Assembly: GCA_963971425.1 (NCBI GenBank)
Contig: OZ020514.1
Coordinates: 9,801,218 to 9,865,217 of the forward strand
DNA: 64,000 bases
Source of the DNA: Bryoerythrophyllum caledonicum
Lineage: Eukaryota; Streptophyta; Bryopsida; Pottiales; Pottiaceae
Direction: 5' to 3'
Under the pieces are notes generated by a model, which saw nothing but the letters and a program-made list of their open reading frames with translations, did no database searches and was not told the origin of the DNA. The translations under genes were made by a program, and so were the position numbers. Positions 46,684 to 58,056 of this stretch are shown here, piece by piece (the stretch's first letter is position 1; the number at the start of each line of letters is the position of its first letter).

Positions 46684-48167
46684 ATGCCGAAGGACAAGAA
46701 GAAGCAGAAAGTTGCGGACTTCGGTCCAAAGCGTCATCCCATCCACGATGTTGCATCTAAGGCTTGTAAGATTTTCCTCATAGAACTGATTGTCAGATTC
46801 TATGAGGTAAATACTCTTCGATCATTGGAGAGCAAGTAGGTCAGATATCGAGATGAAGGCCCCGAGAAGTTTCGGAGGGACATGCGGTAGCACATGATGG
46901 ATGCGCTTCAAGCCCGGGTGTGGAATACAGAGACCTAGAAGCGGGGATTTTTTAAGTTCTTGAATGTCATAGTGCACGATGCACTCTGGAATGCCAAGAA
47001 TTTGTTGACCAAGTTTGGGAGGTTCAATCGCGCGGCTAATGGAGATTTCAACGACGTGCTGTTGAAGACTGATTTATTCGTGGCCCAGATGAAGCCATTC
47101 GCCAAGAATCAAAACATGCGTGGCTCCGTAGGATGGTGGAACTCGACGGAGGGGCACCGAGAGGACGTGCTGTGGAAAACTCATCTGATTGCCATTCCGC
47201 CAACAGCCGCGGTTATATGAATGGACAATGTCAATCGGAGAGGTGGATACGCCACCATTTGCAAAGTCCGCATTAAAGGTGTTCCGGACATTGAACCATT
47301 TTGGGAATTTGCCGCCAAATTGTCGAACCAATCGGAGACACGGACGGACTTGGCAAAAGTTGAGCATCAGAATGAGTCGATGGCGGTGAGGATTCCACAT
47401 CCGGGTGTCATCTGTTTCGTGGCCATTCATCTGGACAAGTACGAAGGCTATGCGTATTGGTGGAATGGCGGGACAATTCGAAATATGTTGAACTGGGATT
47501 CCGATTATGGTCACGATGTCTTTGTACATTTGAACTATGGGAGATACTCCGAAGATGAGGTTATTCAAGCTCATCAGTTGGTTTGTTTTCGCAAAAACGG
47601 ACCGAGCTTGCGTGAGCGTTGTTGTGCATCATGAACAAGGTCCACAAGAGCAACAATCTCCACAACGACTTGTCTCCGGACAATATCCTCCTCCACTTCC
47701 TTCCAGATGAATTGCGAGTGTATATTGGAGTATGCGATTGGGGCATGACCACGAAGGTTACGGAACCAATGAGGTCTCTTTATACGTTCACGAATCGTGA
47801 AGACATGGCGGAGACTCTGCAAAGGCGATGGTGGGTGGATCCGCGGGTTGCATACTTGCACAAAACATATGCGGATGTGCAAATGATTCCGAAGTTATCG
47901 ATGGCTTCGGAGGAGTTCGCTACGGCCCAAATAGCGCAACGAATCAATGGGCGGACAATGTCCATGGGCTACGAGAAATTGCAATGCGAATCTCGGAGTT
48001 CCATAGTATTCTCAAATCAAGAATTTGCGGATACATTTCATATGTACATGGAGAGAGTCTGCAACGAAAACCGAGAGGGCGTCGGAGGGTTGTTTCATAT
48101 CATTACACGCTTCAGCTACACATACAATTGGCCCAGGCCTCATGAGTATTTTCGATCCACGTATTAG
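46684..48167 (+). pseudogene. Protein-kinase-fold gene, degenerate
   Basis: The frame from ATG 46684 (MPKDKKKQKVADFG) runs to about 47620 through four in-frame stops (about 46837, 46890, 46936 and 47218). It then shifts by one frame and continues to 48167. The second half has the kinase layout: NRRGGYATICKVRIKG (glycine-loop-like), WWNGGTIRNML (hinge-like), VHKSNNLHNDLSPDNILLHF (catalytic loop, HND in place of HRD, with the conserved Asn), VCDWGMTTK (DWG in place of DFG) and DVQMIPKL (αF-like). The substitutions are within the range seen in active atypical kinases, but the stops make this copy inactive. It is preceded by a GGACGGCC island with TATA box. I do not know the family name. Confidence 0.6.
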
Positions 48168-48885
48168 TAATACATAGATTTTACTTTATTCCTTCCGGCA
48201 TTATTAGACTGTACTAGATAGCATGCACGTTTTAAAGTGACTATAGTAATAGTCTTAGATTAATATGTACTGCATGCCTTTGAAATTTGGGCACAAGAAG
48301 TAAAAAAATCTTTTTTCATATAGCCGTGCAAAGACCAATATTTATTGTATTTTATATGGTTTTGTTTGTGGCATAGTTCCAATTTTTTAACTTATAAATG
48401 TGTTATATTTCAAGAATTCTTGTAGAATTTTTTTTTAAAAAAAAACCACCTCAAAATATCCAAATCCAACCTTATGATGATATTTCCCTACACACCAATT
48501 TTTAGAGGTAGAGAAGAACTGTAGCATATTCAAATCAAGTGTGCAAATATGGAGTTTAAAAAATGCCATTCTACATTTTATTTTTTTGTAAACTAAATTT
48601 GATTTCAAATGATAATCCAAACTATGAGTAAGAAGATTTTCACTATATGTTGTTGAAAAAACAAAATGCGTAAAATATGATGATCTATAGGTTTTATGTA
48701 GAGAAGACGTATTTCAAATTTTATGAGTTTGGGTTCGAAATTTTTGGATAGTGCCCATGGACTAAATCATACATAACCTCAACCATTTTATGTTTTTGGA
48801 ATATAATTTAGCATTTTCAGAAATTACCCCCAATTGAAACGCCTCCTCAGTCCCGACTCTCTACTCATACAACATGTCTCCTATA

Positions 48886-49830
48886 TCCCCTAAGGTACCG
48901 TGACAGTTTTGCACCGAAAACGCTTCAAAATTGTTGGATTCTATTGCAATGAACAAAGAAGGAAACCAAAAGTTTGATGTCTAGTTTTGACCGTAGGATC
49001 TCAATTAAGACTTATTAAAAAATATGTTTACGAGATTTCATAAACTTTGACCGCACAAATTGAAAGATTATAGTGTTTGAAGTGAAGCAAATGGTTCATT
49101 TTCTTCACTGCGTTTAGTGGATCTGCAAACTTTGACATTACCTGGTGTCAAAATTTTGAACTACACAAGGTCTAAATCCATTACCTTCTTGTTAAGCATG
49201 ATGTTAGTTCCTTAGACACCAATTTTTTGAGGTAGAGGACAGGTGTAGCGTATTCAAAACAACCGTGCAAGTAGTGGAGGTTCCAAATTTGCCAATTTAA
49301 ACTTTTATTTTTGGTGAACTTAATGTGTTTTGGATTACTAATCCGAATGGTCAATAAGAAGGTTTACACCACATATTAATGTGAAAAAAATAAAATGTAA
49401 CAAATATAAAGATATGTAGGTTTTGTGTAGAAATGAATAAGTTCTATTGGTACCTTGCCCGACAATGAGTGACAATGTGTGAAAATGTTTGACTTGGGTT
49501 GGTATGCTGTTTTTCAATAAAGACAAGACTTGTTTTTTTACAATATCAAGAGAAGCAATATTACTTGCGAGTATTGAAAATCTCACTTTCAATAGAGTGT
49601 CGTAGCAAAAGTTTTTCCAGGTTCCCAAGGTGCCTGCTCTCCCCATTGGAAATTCAAAACCCTATAATTGTTTCATCAATGTCCAATTTAAGAAAAAGTT
49701 GATTTCCCACTAAGATATCAGTAAAGCCTTTCTATAGTAAAAATTTCAAAGAAGAATGTTGGAAATTCACACCATAGGAACCTCACCAAACTTTCAAAAA
49801 GCCCATTTTTTACACTTGATCCTTTACAGA
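48886..49830 (-). mobile_element. TTAA-type element (piggyBac-like), copy 3, decayed ends
   Basis: Reverse-oriented relative of 5323-6276. It starts CCCCTAAGGTACCGTGACAG and ends in the inverse of the ...AAGTGT left end (CACTTGATCC). The flanking TTAA is no longer recognisable, so this is an old insertion. Confidence 0.6.
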
Positions 49831-50697
49831 ATATACTAACTTGCCTTAGAAGTTAATTATTCGTACTTCAACATTTTTACTCTGTCAAAATATACTAATT
49901 TTTTGTCTCTTTATATACTTTTCAATACACGTCTAACTATACGAGAATTTGAAACTCTTGTATGGAGTAATTTCCAAACCCATATGCATCTATAGAAGTT
50001 TAGTAGCGGTTCGCGCTTATTTTGCAACGCATTAGAACAACCATTTAAATGCGTTTTCTATATTACAGAATATTATGAAAAAGATTCATTTCAAAATTTT
50101 ATAGAAAATTGGAAGAGTAGAGAAGGAGCGGGTTACAAACATTAAGTGTTTGTTAATAGTGTTCGTGATGATTCTTAACACTTTGCCATAGTCATTCGCG
50201 GACAATTTTCTTCAAGAGACTGTTTTTCGTCCACGGATTGTTTTTTCAACCACGGATTGCTTCTCCATCCGTAGTGGATGAAATTGTAATTTGGCCAGAT
50301 TATATTAATAGTGAGTTAATATCTCCTAACATAATCATTATTCTTGAATTCCGACTTTGAATATCGGCTCTCTAAGGGGGATTTTGATTTAGTAGAAAAA
50401 ATAAATTGCGTAGAAGGTTTTTAAAAAACCACATTCTTGTGAGTGTTTAGAAAGCATTTTAAGGAAGTTCAATGCCTAACTCTGTAGATAGATTGTTGGG
50501 CCATATTTACTCGGTTTTAAATATCCATAACAATTTGAAGCAATGAAGTATATGCAACGATTAATATAAACATGCATACTTTAAAATGCAGAGGCATCCA
50601 AATATGAATAGAAAGATTTTGTTGAATTCATTGATATTGTATAATGTATTTGGTCTACTATTTCGTGTACTCTATGGAGTAATTTTCACACACTAAA
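49831..50697. other. AT-rich intergenic DNA, no gene seen
   Basis: No domain-bearing frame, RNA gene or clear repeat was seen between the TTAA element and the LINE fragment. Confidence 0.5.
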
Positions 50698-52092
50698 ATA
50701 TCCTTAGAGCAGAACTTATGGCCATACACAAAACACTACAAATCATCACAACACAATACAACAACGAACCCGCACACATATTCACTGACTGTATCAATGC
50801 ACTTTATCTACTAAACATCCAAATAACAAACCCTACCCTCTACAATAGCCACCTCGACCAAACTATTTTAATGTCGTTGGTCCACATGTTACAAAACTGA
50901 ACACAGATAAGAACCCTTCAGAAAGTTAGAGCCCATGCCAATATCGATGGAAACGAACAAGCAGATAAACTCGGAAAAGAGGTTTGCAAAAAATCGCATG
51001 AAAATGCCAAAGACTCGTACGAACATGCACATGCTACCCCATACTACTTCCAAAAAGCAGATTGGCCTTCTAAAGAAAATACCCCCGATAAAGGGCCGGT
51101 TTTATTCTTGAATAAATATCTCAAGAAACAAGACCTCTATAACAACCTTGATACAATCGCAGAAAACTTCCCTAATATTGAATAATGGGTTGGCAACAAC
51201 AAAATAGACTATGAACTCTCTACAAATTCTTGGAAGAATCCCATCATCCCTAACTCACAAATAACATGCGTCATCAAATTCCATAATAGTCGATATATGG
51301 AAAACGCCCGAAAACAACTCTTGTTTGGAATAGAAAAATTCCGATCTGTAACATGCCCCATATGCACTTTCTCAGACCCCGACAAATGGCTCCATGTTCT
51401 ACTCAAAATGCCAAAACCATCACATACACTCCTTAATTGTCAAAAGACATAACAAAGCGGTGTGGGAAATTCAAAAACTATTTACCTCCCATAACAAATC
51501 ACGATGATTTATCCTCATGAATGCCGGCACCTTTAATAACAATCCACAAGGAAATACGGTCCCCCCTTGGCTACTCCCATGTACATGCGCAACTTAGCGC
51601 TGTCACTGTAACGCTAGAGTAAAAGCAAACATACTTTGCATTCGGGGCCTATCATACAATGACCCCGCACCCGACCACATTAACCAAGACTATACCATTC
51701 AATTCATTGAATTCACATATTGTAATGATAGATTCTCCCCAGAAACATTTGAAAACTAAATAAATAAATACCAGCTCCTTATTAATGACATCATTGCCCT
51801 GGGATGGAAAGTGGACTCACTTATTGTAATCACAGCCGGTGCTTGTGCCACCACCTTTATCTCATCTATAAACATCCTTGAAGATACCTTTAAAATCTCC
51901 ATCGAAATAATTTCACACACTTTCAACACCGTTGCCATTCAACAGGCCATGTCCATTCTACTACACCAACGCAAAATGGAAAAACAACCAAGCTCTCCCC
52001 AACACGGTGTCTGGTGGGCATGGTCTTAGTGGTGGAACGAACAGACCCTTTATTCACGCCGGCCCCTTCGCGGACCAGCGTTCTTCTTCTTG
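50698..52092 (+). mobile_element. 5'-truncated RNase H LINE fragment, second copy
   Basis: Plus-strand relative of 15276-17410, truncated within RNase H: it begins at the Glu-motif region (LRAELMAIHKTLQIIT). It keeps IFTDCINALYLLN, RAHANIDGNEQADKL and, after more stops, SLIVITAGACATTF. Unlike the first copy it has an intact A-E-L motif. The 3' end carries GGTGGAACGAACAGAC, the CGCCGG/CCAGCG stem and a TTCTTCTTCTTG tail, the same tail as the 81-bp insertion at 10713. Multiple stops make it a pseudogene, and no clear target duplication was found. Confidence 0.8.
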
Positions 52093-52564
52093 CTTGAACT
52101 TTTGGGTGAGAAATACTCAAGGAATTTTAGGGGTGCATGTTGTAAAAAGAAATTTGTTGAACATGTAATGATATGAAATACTCTTGAACTTATATGAGGT
52201 GAATGAAAAGTTGGAATGTATAAAAAAATTTCATTCCACACATCCACTTATACTAAAAAATTATCAATAAAATTCATTTGGAAACGCGTAATATGCATTG
52301 TACATTCATCATCCACATTGACATGGCCGCAACGTGGAAATATTTAATAAACGTCCATTTGAAGATCTTAAAAAATGACCTTTTAAATTTACAAAATAGT
52401 CAATATTGTTCTCGCACGAAGACATTATCCACATGGATTACATTACAACGTGCCCATGTATGATTACTCTGAATCTGAGTCAGTATCACGTCTCTGACTT
52501 GGCCCAGCGCCACTTAAGTACAGCCCGCTTGAATAAACATCATACAAGTTATTGTATTGCCTAT

Positions 52565-53450
52565 TCATGTAGCGAGATTCATCTTTGAGCCTGCGGATGT
52601 ACTCTTCCTAGCTCTGTATTGTGGCTTCATCCATTTGTCTTTATTGTCACTCCCATGTATGCTCCGGCCATATCCATCGTAAGAACGGCCATATCCGTCG
52701 TAATAGACGGGTGCATAGTTTGGGGTGTCGTATTCTTCCTCTTTTCCGGGGGAATTACGACCAGACTCGTACGTATCCCTTGGATGCGTTGGCGTATAGC
52801 TCTGAGGGGTGTTGGCCCCTGTACCACATTGGCTGCCTTCGTAGTAATGGCTGCCACTTCCCCCACCAAATGATATACGCGCGGAACCCATATCATTGCC
52901 ATAGTTGTAGTCGTTGTTGTTATGGCCCCCGTACTCTTGTGGAGGTGTCCGCCGTTGTTGGTGGGCATCGGGATCGTCCCCGGATCTTTGGTTTGACTAA
53001 CGTGGCCAACAATCACTTGGTTGATTCCACGTGGTTGGTTCAATCTATGAGGTTCACATTACGACCCGCTACGGTGCGCCAATCCACATACTTGTGTAGG
53101 ACAATTTCCGCCCAAACCATTGCCATGTTCGAGTACAACATGATCTCCGGCCTTGAGTTGCGCACACCCACCGAAGCACTGACCTCATGACATCGATGTC
53201 GGAAATGGTCGCTCTGACAACTGCTCGCTAGACCTTCGCAACGCGGCCCCGATATCCTCGCTTCTGCCCTGGGCCACAACTTCATGAGGTGCTTCATCTT
53301 CACGTACCTCTTGCACATGGTGCAAGTCCACAGCCTCTCTTCCTCATCCTGCCATCCATACTCTACGACAACATCTGGATCGCCCGTTGCGTCCCAATCC
53401 ATCTCAGGGGCTTTCCCCTTTGGAGCAACGGGCCGGTTAGACCTTAGCAT
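52565..53450 (-). pseudogene. Transposon-like gene, internally deleted (hAT-like?)
   Basis: The minus-strand ATG at 53450 opens MLRSNRPVAPKGKAPEMDW, followed by ERLWTCTMCKRYVKMKHL. A C-x2-C pair after a tryptophan is reminiscent of a BED-type zinc finger. After frame changes the C-terminal part (52891-52565 and just upstream) is a Gly/Asn/Tyr-rich tail with DDPDAHQQRRTPPQEYGG and YDGYGRSYDGYGRS. Such tails occur at the end of hAT-type transposases, but no catalytic region is present. It is preceded by a GGACGGCC island with an ACATAAAAGG TATA-like box (about 53604). Identity is tentative. Confidence 0.4.
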
Positions 53451-53574
53451 CTTCCCTAAGTAGAACAAACAATTAAATGAATGAAAGAAAATTAAATGAA
53501 TTAAAAAATAATGCGCCACTCGAGGGGGCGCAAGAGATTTGATAGAATATGCCAAAGCGATCAGCTCGCCCACT

Positions 53575-53815
53575 AAAGTGTGGGAGAATGGTCGGCCGTC
53601 CGCCTTTTATGTCAACCGTGGATGGCGGACGGTCAGGGAATCGTCCAAGCCGTCCGATGGCGGACGGCCTCGAGCGTATCGCCCGATCGGACGGCCACGA
53701 TGTCGCCACGGACGGTCGCGGCCGTCCGATTGGTCGTATCGTCCGCAGCCGCAGCCGTCGGATCGGACGGCTGAGGCCGTCCGCGGCCGACCCCGATCGG
53801 TCGGCCTCCCCTCTT
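53575..53815 (-). promoter_or_regulatory. GC-rich GGACGGCC-motif island, minus-strand promoter
   Basis: Dense GGACGGCC/GGCCGTCC words (for example GTCCGATGGCGGACGGCC and GATCGGACGGC), followed on the minus strand by a TATA-like ATAAAAGG and the transposon-like ORF. Same class as 46180-46466 but in inverse orientation, about 7.1 kb away. Confidence 0.6.
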
Positions 53816-54559
53816 TGGTCCTCCACTTAGGCTCCCTCCCCTCCCAACTCTCTCCCCTCTCATCTCCTTTCCCTTGTCCTCCACTTCCTTTTCTGGGACG
53901 GTTGACTTTGCACGTGCAATCCAGATCTGGAGATCCAGTCACATGCATAAATGGTCGGAAGAATGTCAGGAAGATTTTATGCGCATTCACGAGGATATTC
54001 CATTGTGCGCGTGGAAGCACAAATTTATATAGTTTCTTAGTAATGGTTCCACTTAAAATATCCTACAGAACATGTAAGAGATGCTCGTATTTTTTTTTAT
54101 GTTTGACTTACGAGGACAAAATTGGAATGGCCCACGGGCACAATGTTCCAAGGGCGAAGGGTACATTGTCCACGGCATAGGCATAAGTTATAACTTTGTA
54201 TGGGAGGATTTTTGGCCTCTACATGACTAAATCTCCTTTGCGGCGAGTTTTCAACTTTGGGCAGGTTTCTAGAATTCGAATATGAAGAAACAACTTTCGA
54301 AAATTTTATGTTAGTTTGTCCTTGGGAAGAGCTATTTGAATGTATTAATTTTTATTTTTTTGGATTTGTGGTTTCAAATTTAGTACCACCCATAGTGAAA
54401 AATGGGGAGCACGGACATCTAAAAACCTTTTATAGAATTTTCTATTGTCATTGAGGTTTTTCATACTCATGAAGAATATTTCTTTCTTTAAATATTTCAA
54501 AAAAATATGATTGTCTTTATTGTAAATTCGCATTTTATTCCAAGTAAAATATTTCCACC

Positions 54560-55720
54560 ATTTTTTGTGCAATGTGCAACAAAACTTCTTCTTTTCCTCA
54601 ATAAAACTTACAAATTTTTATATTTTTCACTTCTTCTTTTGTTCTCCTAAAAGATGTGATGTACACCCTTTTATTGACCAATTGGAGTATGGATAAGCAT
54701 TCTAAAAGATATTTAGTTCACAAGTGATTGTAACGTGAATTGGCCATTCTTGAACCTCCACTTGTTGCTGAATTTTTTTGAAGATGCTACACCCCTCTTT
54801 TACCTCTAGAAATTGGTGTATATGGTATGAACATGATGCTTAACTTTTAAGACAATGGTAAAAGATTTGGAACTTCTGTACTTTAAACATAACATAGAAA
54901 GTGAAGTCAAAGTCTATGAACCCGGAAGAAAACTCAACCATTGTTTTCACATTGGACACTATAATCTATCGATTCGTGCGGTAGATTGCAACTAATACAA
55001 TATGGCGTGTTCATATATTTGGTTCTTATCGACCGTACGGATAGATAAATCATGGTGTTTACAATCCAAACAACAACTCATTCTCTTCCCTGCGTTGATC
55101 CATATTCATGAGACAGTGAGACTTTGACAACACTTCGTATCATATTTATGTAATATGCAAGGTCTAAATATTTTACCCTTGTGAAAATCTAATGGAACAT
55201 GGCCAATTTAGCTAAAAAATTAGTCCAAAACCGTCACATTGAAAAAGAGGCATAGCAATCACATTTTTCAAGTGATCTTTAGATTTTAAACCGTAAGATC
55301 CTAAAGTAGACTTCTATATGAACACATCATGCTCTTATGGTTGCAATCCACCGCATGGATTGATAGATTATGGTGTGTAAAGAAAAAAAAATGTTCATTT
55401 TCTTCCATCGGTAACTGGTATCCTAGACTTTGACTTTGCTTTTTATAAACTTTTTCCAATCCAAAAGTTTGTAATCTTATATTGCTCTATGAAGCATGAT
55501 ATTAATTGCATATACACCAATTTGTAGAGGTAAAAAATGGGAGTAGCATATTCAAACAAATTTGTGCAAAGAGTGGAGGTTCAAACATGGCCAATTCACA
55601 TTTCACTTTTTTGTGCACCAAATATTTTTTAGAATGTTTATCCAGACAATCAATGAGAAGGTTTATAACACATCTTATACAATAGAAAACAAGATGTGTC
55701 AAATTTGATAAGGTGTACAT
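54560..55720. repeat. Diverged TTAA-element remnants
   Basis: Blocks similar to the interior of the TTAA elements recur here in both orientations. Examples are 'CTTCTTCTTTTCCTCAATAAAACTTA' near 54585 and 'ACACCAATTTGTAGAGGTA' near 55515, matched at 48493 and 54790. The ends cannot be placed. No gene is visible. Confidence 0.4.
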
Positions 55721-55724
55721 TTAA

Positions 55725-56290
55725 AATTGTCCCTCTCTCTCTGGTTCTCTTCTCCTTCTAGTTTACTTGAGAGTTTAATTCTTATTTGGTTGTCCCTCTC
55801 TTCCTTTTGTCTTTTTAAAATAAAATAGGGATGTTCCTCCCCAAACTCACACCTTCTAAATTACTTAATATCTAAATCAATAATTGTTCCTAAAGCCTAA
55901 ACCCTCTTCCTTCCCTTCTAATTTAATGAAGACTTCATTTATTATTGTCCATCTCTCGTTCTTGCCTCCCTTTTTTTTTTGTTTTTTGAAGAACCTTCTT
56001 TATTTTTATTTATAATTTTTTGCATTCTTCTCCACTCCTTCCAATAAAAAGAAAGTAGAATTATTTTGCCTTGGATCCTCTTCTTCTATTTTAACTAGGA
56101 TCTTCCTCAACGATTGTCCATCTCTCCTGTCTCCACTCACTCCATCTAAATTAAACGAGATCTACATTTATAAACGTCCCTCTCTCTCTCCCTCCCTTCT
56201 CTTTTTGTTTTAGTTCAGATCTGGAATTTTGTAGATTATCACTCTCTTCCTTTTGTCCTCTTCGTTTATTTATTAGTTTTTTTTCCTTTG
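55725..56290. repeat. CT-rich low-complexity tract
   Basis: Repeated TGTCCCTCTCT/TGTCCATCTCT words separated by about 100 bp of C/T-rich DNA, suggesting an old degenerate tandem repeat. No coding frame of note. Confidence 0.6.
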
Positions 56291-56320
56291 GTTTTTAAAA
56301 ATTCCTCCTGACTCCTTTAA

Positions 56321-56535
56321 CCCCTAATGGTCTAAGCGATTTTAGATTAATCTCTACTTTGTTGATTAATAACTACAAAAAAGAGCTTATTGAAATTGTA
56401 ACTATAGGATTTCCTTCTAAACTGATATGAGATAATGTGGTCAAAATTTTGTGAATTCTGATTGTACGGAATGAAAGCTAATTGCTTGTTAAAGTATGCA
56501 TTTCTGTACCCTGGAGACACTTGGGCTAATAGGGG
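56321..56535 (-). mobile_element. Short TTAA MITE, 215 bp
   Basis: TTAA at 56317-56320 and 56536-56539, ends CCCCTAATGGTC and GGGCTAATAGGGG. Read in reverse, its interior (CATTCCGTACAATCAGAATT) matches the 217-bp element at 43848-44064. Confidence 0.8.
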
Positions 56536-56893
56536 TTAAATTGGCAAAAAGAAATGAAAGCCTTTGTGCCTATTGTTAAAGTAAAAGTCAACTTAGAAAC
56601 GATGAGTAGATTCTATATCCGCATAAGGTAAAAGGAACTTATGTTTCTGTATCCGCTCAAAGTAAAGTGAGCTTGTAGTTTACTTTACCTTCTACGGTGG
56701 GAGGAAAGTATAATGTATATAAGGCAACTCTCCCACGAAGTTGAAAAAGCTTCTACATAGCTAATATATTTCAAATATATTTGTGTTATTTGTTGTCTCT
56801 CCCTTATATTTTCTTTCTCTCTCTCTTATATTTTGGTTTCCTTAGAGTATGTAGCTTTATTACCTTACGGTATACGGTATAGCTCCATCTTAA

Positions 56894-57566
56894 CCCCTAT
56901 AGGATCAAGTGTCAAAAATGGGATTTTTGAAAGTTTGGTAAGGTTCCTATGGTGTGAATTTCCAACATTCTTCTTTGAAATTTTTACCATACAAAGGCAT
57001 TACCGATATATTAGTGGGAAATCAACTTTTTCTTAAATTGGACATTTGATGAAAAAGTTATAGGGTTTTGAATTTCCAGTGGGGAGAGCGGGCAGCTCGG
57101 GAATCTGGAAAAACTTTTGCTACGACACTCTATTGAAAGTGAGGGTTTCAATACTCGCAAGTAATATTGCTTCCCTTGATATCACCAAAAAAAAACTCTA
57201 GTCTTTATTGAAAAATAGCATACCAACCCAAGTCAAACATTTTCACACATTGTCACTCATTGTTGGACAAGGTACGAAAAAAAATTCTTCTTTTCCAGAT
57301 AAAATTTAGAAATCATAATTTTCACCTTTTTTTTTCCACCAAGATTCCACCGTCCACAGGAATTCCATAAACTTTGAAGTGTGGTCAAAGTTTGGTCAAA
57401 GTGTGGTCAAAGTTTATGAAATTCTGTGAGTACATTACTTAGTAAGTCTTAATTGAAAACCTACCGTCAAAACTAGAAATTGAAGTTCTTGTTTCCTTGT
57501 TCATTTCACTAGAATCCAATACTTTGAAAGTGTTTTTGGTGTAAAACTGTCACAGTACCTTAGGGA
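56894..57566 (+). mobile_element. TTAA-flanked element (piggyBac-like), copy 4, 673 bp
   Basis: TTAA at 56890-56893 and 57567-57570. The left end is CCCCTATAGGATCAAGTGTC and the right end is GTACCTTAGGGA. It is similar to 5323-6276 along its outer parts but about 280 bp shorter, an internal deletion derivative. Confidence 0.78.
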
Positions 57567-57592
57567 TTAACACCTTTCATTACTTCCAACGA

Positions 57593-57745
57593 AGGAAAAA
57601 AAAAAAAAAAAAAAAACTTAAAAAAAAAAATTGGCCTACAGACAGATGGCCTGCCTGCATGTTCAATGAGGCTCGGCTGACCACCGGCCCGGTGAGCCCA
57701 TCCGATTGGCCGTCAGCCGGTTCAGACGGCCGCTTCCTTTTTCCT
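57593..57745. repeat. A-tract and remnant of a GGCCGTC-type island
   Basis: A run of over 20 A residues with a second A run, then a GC-rich stretch with GATTGGCCGTCAGCC and CAGACGGCCGC followed by CCTTTTTCCTCACTTCC. This resembles the promoter islands at 46180 and 53575 together with their start regions. No gene follows it. Confidence 0.45.
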
Positions 57746-58056
57746 CACTTCCTCTTCTCCCATGCCGAGTCGGATGTGCTACAGATACAGTTTTCTATAC
57801 TTGTTGCTTTTACTAGGTGAGGAGATGGGGTCCTTTTATTGTGACGGGGTCATTTTATTGCTTTGTACTTTATTGGTTGACGCTTATGAGGATGCCTATT
57901 CCTGGCCACCGGCTAAACATGACAACACACTTTGAAAATTCATAATTATTTTACATTTCATCATAAAAATTAGAAAGCACTACCAAATGAAAGTGGGTTG
58001 GATTTACTGCAAATTTATAGGTAGCGGTCATGGGTTTTGGTTGGTTACCACGGGGG

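Noticed and set aside
53539..54180. 213-codon plus-strand frame and other long frames over the GC island
   Set aside because: Created by the GGACGGCC repeats; repetitive Arg/Pro/Ser composition without a domain.
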